Assembly (NCBI RefSeq): GCF_022539665.2
Contig: NC_081339.1
Span: forward strand, 8,801,367 to 8,865,366
DNA length: 64,000 nt
Source: Daphnia carinata
Taxonomy: Eukaryota > Arthropoda > Branchiopoda > Diplostraca > Daphniidae
Reading direction: 5' to 3'
This document shows, in pieces, positions 21,401 through 32,431 of this stretch (its first letter is position 1; the number at the start of each line of letters is the position of its first letter). A program made the position numbers and the translations under genes. The notes under the pieces are model-generated. The model saw only the letters and a list, made by a program, of their open reading frames with translations, ran no database searches and was not told the origin of the DNA.

Positions 21401-24400
21401 GAAGGGAAATCACTTGAAGTCGGTCATGTGATCATCGCCACTAACTTGGCTGGTAGAGGCACGGATATCAAAATAAGCGAGAAGTTGAGAGAAAACGGAG
21501 GTCTTCATATTTGTCTGACTTTTTTGCCGAAAAATGAGCGGATTGAAGAGCAGGCGATGGGACGTTCTGCTAGAAATGGCGCACCGGGAAGTGGAATCTT
21601 TCTATTGTGCGAAGAATCGCCAACAGGAACGAAATGGGGCGCAGGAAAATGGTTAAGTATGAAGGAGGAGCGTCAATGGAAAGAATGCCAACGGATATCC
21701 CGTTTGAAAGAAGATTTCAGAACAATGGAACATGAACAGAATTTTTTTGACGAATTATCGATTTATTACACTGAGCTGAAGCAAGAACTGAAAACCCAAA
21801 AACGTGCAGACCAGGAAATTAAGACAATCTGCGACAGTGTGCTGGATATATGGGCTTTATGGCTTGACAAAACAGAGGATCATTTGAAACTAACTTATTC
21901 CTATCATATTGGCTTACTCCGCAACTTTCGTGCTGGACTTGGACTGCCCGAAAGCAACACAAGAGATTGCAGTTGGATGACGCCAGTTCGTTCTGTTGTC
22001 ATGGCCAAAAATCTGGCTCTGCAAAAGTCATCGCTGTCGGAGGCAGCTGAAATTCTGAAACGAGTCATTGATTCAAAGGACAGTGATCTTTATCCTGCTG
22101 CTCATTACTACTTTGCATTCATTTTGATTAAAGAAGATTTCAAAGTAAACAAAGTTAAGTTCATTCAAATTTTACAAAAATGCGAAACTATTTTGAGCAA
22201 CGGCATAGACATGCACTTGTCCTTTTACCGTAAAATCGCCCATACAACGCCTGACCCAGCCCCGTCATTCTGCGTCGTCGACGCCTACAAACAACAAAAA
22301 GGCAATATCATGAAAATCCTGGAATATTTCATCGGTTCCGTTCGAGCTCTATTGGGCAGTCATTATTGCTCAGCTTCTAATCTCAAGGAAGCTGGAAAGG
22401 AACAAAAAAAAGAAAAGAGCTTTATTAAGAAAGCTGAAACGTTCCTACAGAAAATCGAATTAGAATTTGTGCATTTCCAAAAAAAAGGAAAAACAAAGTG
22501 TAAACCTGAACAAAAACCAAAAATTAGTCCTAAAAGAGCGGAAAAACTGTTCGAACTATTGATAGAAAAAAAGTGTATCAGCTGTCGGTTCAACGACATC
22601 GATACAATCCCTAATGGGGACGCTATCATTCAGCAAGTAGCCAATGAACACGGAATCCAGAAACTGAAGGAAAATTTAAAGTCTGTCTTTGGGAAGAATT
22701 TGACAGAAGAGCAGATCGAAAAAGAATTGAAAAAAGACCATCTGATCCCGTGCACGAGAAAAGCGTTCTGGGAAGAGCTGAAGAAAGAAGGTGCACTTCA
22801 AGCGGTGAAAGGTGGATTATGTCCTCAAATGAACTGCGTCATCGTTTTGGAATCCGAATGCGACGACGAATCAACTAAACTGAACAGCAAAAAACTGAAT
22901 CGAGAAAATCGGATCAAAATCGAAGACTTTCAGTTCGGATTGGATTCTTTTGATGGCAAAAACAACTGTCTGAACGTGCTGTATAATCCCATTTACGACA
23001 ACATGGACGACTTATTGAAACAAAAGAAAATCATGTTCAGTAAAGACTACGTTATTAAACAACTTGGCGATGAATATCGTTGCCAAAAGGAGAAATTCGA
23101 ATTTAACAAAATTGCACAGCTTAACCTTAAAAAACTTGAAACCGTCAATTTGAAACCTTCTTTCCCAATGGGGAAGGATGATTTGACCCGGGCTAATATA
23201 ATTCCGAATAGCGAACGTGACTGCGTTTGGAAGGCGTTGTCTGATCAGCAAATCATCGATTCGAATGGCGAGTTATTGTCCAATTACCAAAAATTCAGCT
23301 ATCCCGAATGTCCTGCTTATGAGAAACCTGTCATGGGTGTAATTAGTAGAATTTTCGTCGCTGAAATAGTTAAACGTCAATGGCTAAAGGCTGAAAAACA
23401 TCCAAATTGTTTGAAAGCCATAAATTTGCTTCCATTGAAACCCTATCGAGATATGCTTGGCGATTTGATGGCTGTCCACGTCATCTCTGGTGCTCGAGTG
23501 AATGAAGATGCAAAATTCATTGAGGAGGGAACTAAAGACATTAAAGATGAAGATGAACGGGAATGTGTCCGGAAGTTTCTGAAAAGCCGCCAAGCTGTTT
23601 ACGATCCTCGGATGAAAAAATCTGACTTTTTTCTCGATCTTATCGAAATGGATATTCGGAAGATTCCAAAGACTAATAACATATCTACGGAACTCTATAT
23701 CTTCGATCTTGTAGGATTCAATCACGTTATTGACATTAAAGATCGAGAAAGGTCTTGGACGTCATGGTTGGGGGCAACGTTTGCCGGTGTTGTTGGTGTA
23801 GCTTCGATTAGTGTTGGAATTTACCTGATTCACGGTAAAATGCTGTCCTTTGGATTAAGCAAGAATTTATTGTTAATGGGAGGAGTATCAGACGTTTTGT
23901 ACGCCATAACGACCATCATGACGAACAGCAACTTCAGCTGGTCAGATTTTACTCGTCAAAGGCTAAGGAGTGCCATGGGAAAAAGGGAGCCAATCGAAAT
24001 GATCAAAGCAATTTACAAATTATATAATTCAACTGAAAACGAAGAATTTAGAAAGGCAATGAATTTGGCTGTTGGTCTAGAAAGATGGAAACGACAAAAC
24101 AGAGGCCAAACAAGCAAAGGACATGAAACACTTCCAGGAAGGATCGTAGAAGTGACTGGATTGGTCAACCACCAAACCGAGTTCTACTTTCACAGCCAAC
24201 TGCATTACCTTTTACAAGATGCTGACACCTTTATGCTAGGAAAATCCAAGAAATGCGTCACCAAAAACTTGACCGAAATTCAAAAGGCGCTGACCCAATT
24301 CAACGAACTGCACGGACTCGAAACATCTCAGCATGTTGTTAAAGAGAAGTTGAATGAATTGATTTCTGATTGGACTACAGAAGGGCGCAAAAGGGTCGAC

Positions 24401-24811
24401 AAAATCGTCGACGAAATTAGGTTGCAGCTAAATGGCATTCAACGAACAGAAGAAACCGCATTGACACAAGAAATGGCTGATCAAGGAATTCGCTTGATGG
24501 AACCGATTTTCAATGACTACGAGATGCGAATGAGATTGATATGCGTCATTATCGCCTGCATTAGTGAATTTCTATTGGGCCTGGACAATCGCGGCAGTTC
24601 TGAAGTCCCAAGAGCTGAAGACATCGACGTTGAAGAATTTAATCAATTTCAGAAAAAAATGGTGGCCGACATTGACTCTGAACTAGGAAGCCTAGTGGAA
24701 AGGATTCTGGAATGTTTGAGGCAACAAGTTCATCGAGTCGCCTCTGACCAAGTCTCGAAGCTAGCAATTGTTAATTCCGAAATGTTCACCACGTTTTTAC
24801 AGTTGATTTAA
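15443..24811 (+). CDS. Giant OTU-like/SecA-like ATPase, copy 2 (intact, 4 exons, 3,056 aa)
   Basis: Exons 15443-16577, 16642-16719, 16787-17221 and 17289-24811 join in frame at GT-AG introns of 64, 67 and 67 bp. Domains: residues 1-380 helical, unrecognised; about 385-640 Gly-rich with collagen-like G-E-P-G-G-P-G; about 823-1010 OTU-like, Cys replaced by Ala; 1450-2020 SecA-type DEAD motor. Motor motifs are T-G-E-G-K-S (1450-1455), D-E-V-D (1566-1569), the W-D-G-A-L-H-Q and G-V-S-G-T blocks, and A-G-R-G-T-D (Asp 1942). A hydrophobic, probably membrane-associated stretch lies at about 2706-2765. Bacterial SecA drives export through SecYEG; animals have no such pathway, so the role here is unknown. 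A bacterial origin of the motor is inference. All motor motifs are intact, unlike copy 1. SecA identity is firm by motif order; OTU is tentative. Confidence 0.9.
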
Positions 24812-25049
24812 CCGAAGGTGAAAACCCTTTAACTTTTAAAAGATTGCCTTACATGCTTTGAGAGGACGACGAACATTTAAAATTGTTTTCAAATTGCTTT
24901 ATTTTTCACAACATTTTTAGCTTTCCATTTGACTGATTCGTGAGAAGTTACGGTCCTTCTTGAGTTTTCGATTCCTAGCAGAATCAAGTTATACCATTTC
25001 ACTTTATCCCTGCTATAGCACACTTGAGCTTATTTTTTAATTTACCCCG
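24812..25049. other. 3' flank of copy 2, first part
   Basis: This stretch matches the start of the flank after copy 1 (7050-7262). The match is broken at 25049 by the LTR element and resumes at 27386. Confidence 0.6.
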
Positions 25050-25526
25050 TGTAAAAAAAAAGGGGAAGAGATGGTAAGAAAAACGTTCTAATTGACCTTT
25101 TGAACTTCGATTAGACGCTTTGCAAACGTTGCTGATCGGTAGACGACATTGCGTCTTACCGAGCCTATAAAAGGAGCATCTTTACGGTTGAGTCGGGTAA
25201 TAAAGTGTGGATTGGAGAAAGGTGATGTATCCAAGCGTTTTTACTAGTGGTTAAGAGTGTTAATACTAATTCCCTTCGGGGTCCGTGGGTGATAGTGAGC
25301 GACTCGTGAGCGTTCACCCACGGTGACGGGAACTGGGTGTTTGAATTGTGGTTTGAAGCAATTGACATCACGGTGCCTGAGTCGTGGGTGTAAAGGCGAC
25401 GGGATTATTGTGTTGTTTAAAGTCTAGGTCTGATTCCTAAACCTACAAGTAAGTAATCAAACCCCCTTTTTCACGAATGCTACTCATTGTGACCAAAGAG
25501 CTGGGCAATTCCCGCTATTTTTTACA
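25050..25526 (+). repeat. 5' LTR
   Basis: 477 bp. It contains TATAAAAG (25166-25173) followed by AATAAA (25199-25204), a compact promoter and polyadenylation arrangement, and a G-rich hairpin at about 25285-25322. Confidence 0.88.
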
Positions 25527-25619
25527 TGGTCCGTCGAGCCGGAGTAAGCAATGAGAAGGTTCTTGAGGGGAGAGGTGGAGAATCATGCTTTAATATACTG
25601 TCTGTTATACTGAGTAAAT

Positions 25620-25850
25620 CGGTTCCTAGAGTGGCGTGATGCCTCAAAAAAGCTCTACGGAAAATTCCAGTTCGGTCGGTTCCTAGAGTGGCGCGATGCC
25701 TCAAAAAAAGCTCTACGGAAAATTCTAATTCGGTTGGTTCCTAGAGTGGCGCGATGCCTCAAAAAAAGCTCTACGGAAAATTCTAGTTCGGTCGGTTTCT
25801 AGAGTGGCGCGATGCCTAAAAAAAAAAACTCTACTGAAAAATTCTACTTT
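25620..25850 (+). repeat. Four tandem repeats of about 58 bp in the LTR element interior
   Basis: Units start near 25621, 25678, 25736 and 25794, each opening with GGTT(C/T)CTAGAGTGGCG and containing an A-run of variable length. The last unit is the most diverged. Confidence 0.8.
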
Positions 25851-26905
25851 CATTGGTCCATGGGAGAAATATGTACACGGTTAAAAACGACGCCCTTATA
25901 CGCATGACCTACGTCCTATTTTATAACACTTTAAATTTTAAGAGAGCTAAAAGAAAATGCTACTGCGAAGCGTCAACGATTTGAACGCTTAGAGATCGTT
26001 AGAACTGTTCACGTCCCAAGGGGAACTTGTTAAAAATATTTGATTGTTAATTTCTAATCTTTTAATAATCCTCATTACAGCACTCAGGTTCATAATGGAG
26101 GAAACTCTTCGGCTAATTGAAATTTACAGACTAAAATTTCAGGAGGTTTTTAATGAAAGTTAGAGAAGAGATTGACAATTCCTAGGTTCCCGATCTTAAA
26201 AGCACAGTGGAGAATCTCTACTCACCTATGAAGATTTGGCTACGGGTCCGAATTTGGAAACGGTGGAAGTTAGTAATACAAGGACGTTAGGACAATCGCT
26301 ATCGGATTTCCTTATAACATTGGAAGATTATACACCTACCATACCTGATGCCGTTATATGTTCTTAACTGACCTCATCGGGCTTTGAAGCCTTTAACACC
26401 AGCATTGTTCGTCTGGTGTCAATTGCTGCTCAGAAAATATGGAATTCTTTCAAAAAAGCTCACTGCCTCATAAAAGTGGATTTGTTGACGAAGAAAATAG
26501 TGCAGATTGCATTCTAACCGGATGGATTCAGAGGAAAATGATTTACATCAAAGCTTTGGAAAAAGTAGTGGCGTTTTACAGAAAACAGATGCCAGCAATA
26601 ATAGAGGCTATCTTCACTGCTAGTCACAATCCATGAAAAGGACCTCAAACGTCCAACTGTACGAATCCAAACCCATTTCAGAAGATGCAAACATCGTCAT
26701 CACACCGCCTTGTGTCCAGACGATAGTTACTAGTCCAATCAAGATACGCAAGTTGGCCCAACGTGTTCGCCCCGGCATTTAACACCCGAGTCGTCTAGAG
26801 CAAATAGTCATCGCGAAATTCTGACAAGACGCTGAAAAACCATCACGAGATCAACGGCTGACCTTACATTTCGAATTGCCGCCTCACGGCAATTCGAGAG
26901 GGGAG

Positions 26906-27385
26906 TGTAAAAAAAAAGGGGAAGAGATGGTAAGAAAAACGTTCTAATTGACCTTTTGAACTTCGATTAGACGCTTCGCAAACGTTGCTGATCGGTAGAC
27001 GACATTGCGTCTTACCGAGCCTATAAAAGGAGCATCTTTACGGTTGAGTCGGGTAATAAAGTGTGGATTGGAGAAAGGTGATGTATCCAAGCGTTTTTAC
27101 TAGTGGTTAAGAGTGTTAATACTAATTCCCTTCGGGGCCCGTGGGTGATAGTGAGCGACTCGTGAGCGTTCACCCACGGTGACGGGAACTGGGTGTTTGA
27201 ATTGTGGTTTGAAGCAATTGACATCACGGTGCCTGAGTCGTGGGTGTAAAGGCGACGGGATTATTGTGTTGTTTAAAGTCCTAGGTCTGATTCCTAAATC
27301 CTACAAGTAAGTAATCAAACCCCCTTTTTTCACGAATGCTACTCATTGTGACCAAAGAGCTGGGCAATTCCCGCTATTTTTTACA
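26906..27385 (+). repeat. 3' LTR
   Basis: 480 bp, nearly identical to 25050-25526. The small open frame found inside both LTRs on the minus strand has no coding character. Confidence 0.88.
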
Positions 27386-28014
27386 CCCCGACTCTTCTTT
27401 CTGTTTGTAGTTGCTGGCTATATTATTTTCGATGGTTCTATTAAGTTGAATACAAAGCCATTTTTGTTCAACTTTTTGTATTCGTCGCAGAGAACTGACT
27501 GTATCCTGGAGGCAAAACGTAGCCGAAGGAAGCTTACACTACCGTATGAAACTTCTCAAGTATGACGACGAATGCTTTACCTTAAATTCGTGGCATTAAA
27601 GATCAAAATGAAAAAAGGTCGGTTGAAAAGCATATTCGTACGAGCCGCAGCGATTTGAAGGAAAACTAAAAACACGAGGACTCTCGCTATTTGCATTGCA
27701 ACAAGATCGGTGAGACGTCAGTATTGCAAATCTGCCTAAATCTAAATGCTTCACGAAGAAAATTTTTTGAATCCTTTTGCAACGGTTGTTTACGTTTTTC
27801 GCATCTGAAAGGCATCGAACCTATTCGCATTTGAACAGACCAACTATTGCAATCTAACGCTCAATTTCATGAAGAACTACATTAAATTTCAAACAAACAC
27901 GTTTGCAAGATGGTATCGGTTTTATAATTACACGTTTTTACACCGAAAGCAACAGAGGCGTAAGGCATAGAACACATGACTTTAAACTACTTAATCAACT
28001 GACGTTTCATTAAT
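27386..28014. other. 3' flank of copy 2, second part
   Basis: The region from 27386 to about 27810 matches the flank of copy 1 (about 7265-8105), including the block at 27712-27800. No gene was found. From about 27810 to 28014 the sequence is probably the 3' side of the cuticle gene that ends at 28015. Confidence 0.5.
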
Positions 28015-28747
28015 TTAGTAGATCTTGTAGCCTTTGCCGTTGAAAGGGATATGGACAGGGCCGACTGGAAGTACGTATTCGTGGACGGGAGCAACGGGCA
28101 AGTGATCTCCTTTGGGTTGGAAACCGGCTTCATCAGCGGCCCAGGTCAAAGTGAATTTTTGGCCTTCTGGAGAAACCCAGTAAGAGGATCCTTTGTTGGT
28201 GTTGCCTAGGATTTCACCGTACGATTCTTTGCCGTAGGAATCGTAAGTGACGCCTTGCATCTTCTTCTGGACCTGAGACTCTTCACGAGTTGTGTAGTCA
28301 GACTGGGCGTAACTGTGGGTTAATTGAATAGAATTAAATTTTTTTTAATATGAGCACTTTTAAACCATACGTTGGTGAGTATAACATAATGCGCCTACCT
28401 CCATTGGCTGCTGCCGTCAAGGTTGCGCTCGTCAGACTGGCTGGTGATGGTAACGTCGGCGTATTTGTTATCCTTGTTATAGATTGGTGCAGGGTAGGCT
28501 GGTGCAGGGTAGGCTGGTGCGGCGTAAGCTGTTGCAGGGTAGGTTGATGACGGGTATTTTGGTGCAGGGTAGCTTGAGGCAGGATAGCTGGGAGCTTTGT
28601 ATTCCGGCTTGTAGCTAGATGGTACGGCGGCAGCAACAGCCAAAAATGCGGCGACAAAGAACTGTCGGAAAAGCTCGTCATTAGTTTAAAGTTCGAAGTT
28701 TTTTCCACTATAAGAAGGATTGAACATTCTAGTCTCACCAGGTTCAT
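28015..28747 (-). CDS. Cuticle protein, RR-type chitin-binding (189 aa)
   Basis: Exons on the minus strand are 28747-28739, 28661-28399 and 28312-28015; GT-AG introns of 77 and 86 bp join them in frame. The first exon codes only M-N-L and the second continues the signal peptide (F-F-V-A-A-F-L-A-V-A-A-A), a common layout for arthropod cuticle genes. A Tyr/Pro/Ala repeat region (A-P-A-Y-P-A-P) follows. The C-terminal half has the Rebers-Riddiford pattern (G-S-S-Y-W-V-S-P-E-G, W-A-A-D-E-A-G-F-Q-P-K-G-D-H-L-P), which binds chitin in secreted cuticle. Its divergent neighbour at 29.4 kb is a close paralogue. A TATA box lies upstream at 28803-28810. Confidence 0.88.
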
Positions 28748-28802
28748 GTTACACTTTGCTAGTTGGGTAAACAACTGATGGTTTTTGTTCACCGTTCCTG
28801 GG

Positions 28803-28810
28803 CTTTTATA
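28803..28810 (-). promoter_or_regulatory. TATA box of cuticle gene 1
   Basis: The minus strand reads TATAAAAG, 56 bp upstream of the start codon at 28747. Confidence 0.65.
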
Positions 28811-29334
28811 GTCATGTGAATGGTAAATAACATGCAGTCGGGCATTGAGTTGACCTAGTTGTTTTGGCTGCTAGCTTTCGTTCAAGTAGTATAGGATTGG
28901 GCGTTGTGCAAAAATTCTGCACTCTCACTTTTCACACCAGCTACTTCATAAAATGTTTCTTTTCCTTACGATAGTCTCTTCTGCCATACCGTCAAATTTT
29001 CACGTTTTAATAGCTAAATGTCAGCCAAAGGTACTAACGCGTGTCAATGCATTGTATAAAAGTATTGAATTTCTTGAAATCGGGCATTGTAATTTCCGTT
29101 ACTGTTTCAAAGTGAACGTCTTTGCACAAATCAAGAGAAAGGTTGTTAATTCCTCAATAAACAGCAGCAGAAGTATAAGCACAAGCGCGTCAATATTGCC
29201 ACGTATTCGCTGTATGCAATCACTGCATTGCAAGAGCTACGGCCTGGAATGTAAACCACAGTTAACCAGTAAAGGGCCATGACCATCGCTTTCCAGAGTA
29301 GGTTGAAAAAAACGACACACTCTTTTCTCTCGAC

Positions 29335-29342
29335 TATATAAG
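29335..29342 (+). promoter_or_regulatory. TATA box of cuticle gene 2
   Basis: TATATAAG lies 56 bp upstream of the expected ATG at 29398, the same spacing as in the divergent paralogue. Confidence 0.65.
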
Positions 29343-29397
29343 CTCGTGTGATGGTGATTCAAGACATTAGTTGTTCAGCTCCTCAACAGTACTCAAC

Positions 29398-30063
29398 ATG
29401 AAATGAGTAAAAGTCATTTTTTTTTTCAATTTGCCGGGTTACAGTGTCACTTAATGAAAAATGTCGATTTCTTTTTGTAGTTTATCATTGCAGTTTTCTT
29501 GGCTATCGCCGCCGCTGCACCTTCCAGTTACAAGCCGGAAAACAAAGCTCCCAGTTACCCCGCACCAGCTTACCCTGCACCAGTCTACCCTATCCCAAGA
29601 TACAACAAGGATAACAAATACGCAGATATCACTATCACCAGCCAATCTGACGAGCGAAACCTCCACGGCAGCAGCCAATGGAGGCAATTCAGCTTTATTT
29701 TTAACACCAAAACCACAGGGATTAATAATAGTCAGATTTTTAAAAATTATTCTTTTAACCGGCAGCTTTACTCAGTCTCAGGTCCAGAAGAAGATGCAAG
29801 GAGTCACCTATGATTCTTACGGCAAAGAATCGTACGGTAAAGTCCTAGGCAACACCAACAAAGGATCATCTTACTGGGTTTCTCCTGAAGGCCAGAAATT
29901 CCCCTTGACGTGGATTGCTGATGATGCCGGATTCCAGCCCAAGGGTGACCATTTGCCAGTCGCTCCCGTCCACGTCTACGAGCTCCCAGTTGCTCCTGTT
30001 CACGAATACGAACTTCCAGTTGCCCCTGCTCTCCCTTATGCGCGTACCGGACTCGGCTATTAA
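29398..30063 (+). CDS. Cuticle protein paralogue, RR-type, start exon damaged
   Basis: Exons recognised by comparison with the divergent paralogue are 29481-29683 (signal peptide end F-I-I-A-V-F-L-A-I-A-A-A, then Pro/Tyr/Ala repeats) and 29766-30063 (RR domain with Y-W-V-S-P-E-G and D-A-G-F-Q-P-K-G-D-H-L-P). The join needs a GC donor (GGAG/GCAATT at 29684), a rarer GC-AG intron of 82 bp. The expected start exon, ATG AAA at 29398-29403, runs straight into TGA; the G of the donor seems lost (TGAGTA instead of GTGAGTA), so no in-frame start is seen. It is either a recent pseudogene, a base-call error, or has an unseen first exon. AATAAA lies at 30131-30136. The C-terminus repeats a V-A-P-V-H-E-Y-E-L-P unit. 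Confidence 0.65.
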
Positions 30064-31926
30064 GATATAGGTATTTCGTTAGTGTTATCTGTGGGATGCG
30101 AACTATGCAGGCCTAACTTATTAATGTTCAAATAAACTGATGGAAACGGAACAAATTTTTAACATAAAATCTTGTAACATATTTCTATTTGAATTTTGAA
30201 AAAAATTTAATCATCAAGTCGCTAGGTAATTAGACAAAACATTTTCCCATACACAAACAAGACATTAAAGAAAATTTAGCACCGGTGTCCCTGGCCGGTA
30301 ATACGACTGTTCCCACTTTTCTTTCACTTTTAGAATTCACCCTGCAATGTGCGTGCGTATAATAAAATATCGGTAAAAAAAATTAGATCAACGTACGAGA
30401 AGATCGATGTTACGCCTTATTTATCCTTATTTCCTATGATTTAATTCTTCAACACTTCACAACTTGCTCGGTATGAAATTTATTGCTTGGCAAGAGAATG
30501 TCCTTGGATATTTTACTGGATATTTATAATAGAGATATGCATGTTAAGTAATAGAATGAAACTGTTAACAGATACATAGCAGTTTTCGCTATTGGTTTGG
30601 TCTCAGCAATGCGGTCAATTCTGATACTAAGGTTCTCTCAGGAAGCGCCAGACAATGGAAAACGACCGTGGTGGATCATTATTGCATTATAATTTACCCG
30701 AATGCAGGAACGAAAAGGGTCGTGAAACCCTTTTCTTACCTAGTCTGCTTCATCTATCATCAATCAACTTTTACGCAAGTTGCTGGAATGCCTTGCAGGC
30801 TGGTGCGGAGTAGGCTGGTGCAGCGTAGCTTGGAGTTATACTAGCGAGGCTATAATACCTACGTGTGCTACGAGACACCCATAGCGTTAAGACATAGGCT
30901 AAGGACTAGTGTACACGTTAGATGATAAATGTATTAGATAAATTTTAGGCGTAGTTAAATATTTGAAAGTAAGCTAAGCTGCAAATGACGATTGATGAAA
31001 TACGTTTGACAGTAATCCGCCTTTTTTGTTTTGCCTTTGCGCTCACATCAGTGAATGCAAAGGCTAGGCCAGCAGCAGGGCGTCGAGGACCTCCGCCTAC
31101 GGTGCTGGTGTCCTTGCTTTCATGAAAAAGGAAATCTAGATGGCGCATGTGAGGATGAATGAGGCAGGTAAGTAAGGATAATCAAGGTATTAATTTTTGA
31201 TTCTTAAGGAAGGTGGAGGAGATACCAGCTGGCCAGATAGGTGAACGATGATGCGCGTTACCGGTGACGTCCACCGGTAACCGGCAAAGAAAGAAAGCGA
31301 CGCACGCCGCTGTTCCGGATGAATCGTTCACTACCGAGCTGCCAGAGGTGTTGCTACTGGTGTATCTTAACGTTGCTACCAATCGGTAGGTCGCAATTTG
31401 TATTTCACTGTCCTCAGATTCTCAAAAGAGAATTTTTGCGTCACGATACTCTCGTTTGATTTTAAAATATTGTAAGCACTGTTTAGAAATATCATACCAC
31501 AGTGATTAAGTTGTTTATCTGGTAATCTTTTATCACTTTTTCATAGTGATTCTACTATTTGGCGGATGCCTAATAGCAGAAGTTCTTGACTTGTTTCAGG
31601 TTGGCTTCTAGCCCAGTTCATTAAACGAAACTGAAACAGATGGATTTTCAAGAAACAAAAAATACCTTTCTTGAAAAGACGCATTGTTATGACGTGTCTC
31701 CCACAAATCCCTTTTCCTTCACATGTCGTAACAATTTACACTGTTAGATTACGGTATAATCAACATCTGAATTATCATCAGCTTTTTGACCGGCTTTAAT
31801 CTAAACGAATATTTTTTTCCATACATTGACAGGATTTAACGGATGAAAGCATGCTTCTAAATATGACAGCAGTACAGAAATACGCCGTCGATTTGTACGG
31901 GGAGGGGGGGGGTATACTTAATTAAA
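30064..31926. other. Intergenic, with a short cuticle-repeat relic
   Basis: No intact gene. At about 30799-30836 the minus strand encodes an A-P-A-Y-S-A-P-A-like run that resembles the repeat region of the two cuticle genes, so it may be a fragment of a third copy. The rest is unassigned. Confidence 0.35.
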
Positions 31927-32203
31927 ATGCAGCGCTTTGGCGGAAAAGTTAACGAGAAAATGCAAGTCGAAATTTATGCTCAGGTCCCGCGATGGAAGGA
32001 ACCAACGAAGATGTTTTCTTCTTCTAGACGTGTTTTCTTTTCGCGACTATGTTCACGTGAACGACGTAGCCGTCCTCTACGAAGAAACAGACGGAACCTC
32101 GCTCACTGCCGTTGTTCCCCGCCCCCCAAATTTGGCGGGAAGGACATGGAAAATGTGCTTGCATCCATACGTAAGATTTGAAGTTCCTATTCATTTGAAG
32201 TAA
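31927..32203 (+). other. Possible coding relic, unrecognised
   Basis: Two overlapping frames are open here. Switching between them near 32030 gives a more protein-like reading (F-R-D-Y-V-H-V-N-D-V-A-V-L-Y-E-E-T-D-G-T), which suggests a frameshifted exon. I do not recognise the family. It lies just upstream of the annexin relic, but nothing ties the two together. Confidence 0.25.
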
Positions 32204-32239
32204 GATCGAATTGTTTGAACAGAATCATTTTATATACAG

Positions 32240-32431
32240 TGCAATACAATAGCGACAAGGCAAAATACTTTGCCTTCCGGTTCCATGAATCTTATTACTG
32301 GAGCTGGAACGACAGACCAAGATCTGATGCGCTTAACCATTAGTCGTCGCGAAATCGATCTCGGTAACATCAAAACTGCCTATCAAAACATCCATGCAGT
32401 TTCACTTAGTAGTGATGTGCCGATAAGCTGA
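32240..32431 (+). pseudogene. Annexin gene relic (one annexin repeat, frameshifted)
   Basis: The frame from 32285 to 32431 encodes G-A-G-T-T-D-Q-D-L-M-R-L-T-I-S-R-R-E-I-D-L-G-N-I-K, the type-II calcium-binding loop and following helices of a C-terminal annexin repeat (G-A-G-T-D-D...S-R-S-E-I-D-L in the family). The preceding A-K-Y-F-A-F-R-F-H-E-S of the same repeat is in another frame (32248-32292), so a frameshift lies near 32290. A splice-acceptor-like TATATACAG precedes it at 32239. The frame ends at TGA 32429-32431 before the repeat is complete. No other annexin exons were found nearby. Confidence 0.7.

Larger units (their letters stand above)
25050..27385 (+). mobile_element. Non-coding LTR retrotransposon with about 478-bp LTRs, 5-bp target duplication
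   Basis: LTRs 25050-25526 and 26906-27385 start TG, end CA and are almost identical. CCCCG flanks both ends (25045-25049 and 27386-27390). The base after the left LTR starts TGGTCCGTCGAGCCGG, a primer-binding site, and the purine tract GAGAGGGGAG precedes the right LTR, so it reads on the plus strand. The 1.38-kb interior has no gag or pol frame longer than about 65 codons, so it is a TRIM/LARD-like derivative. It lies in the copy 2 flank and is missing from the matching copy 1 flank. Confidence 0.9.

Noticed and set aside
25165-25371. Identical 68-codon minus-strand frames in both LTRs (also 27021-27227)
   Set aside because: They are identical only because the LTRs are; they lie antisense to the LTR promoter and have no protein motif.
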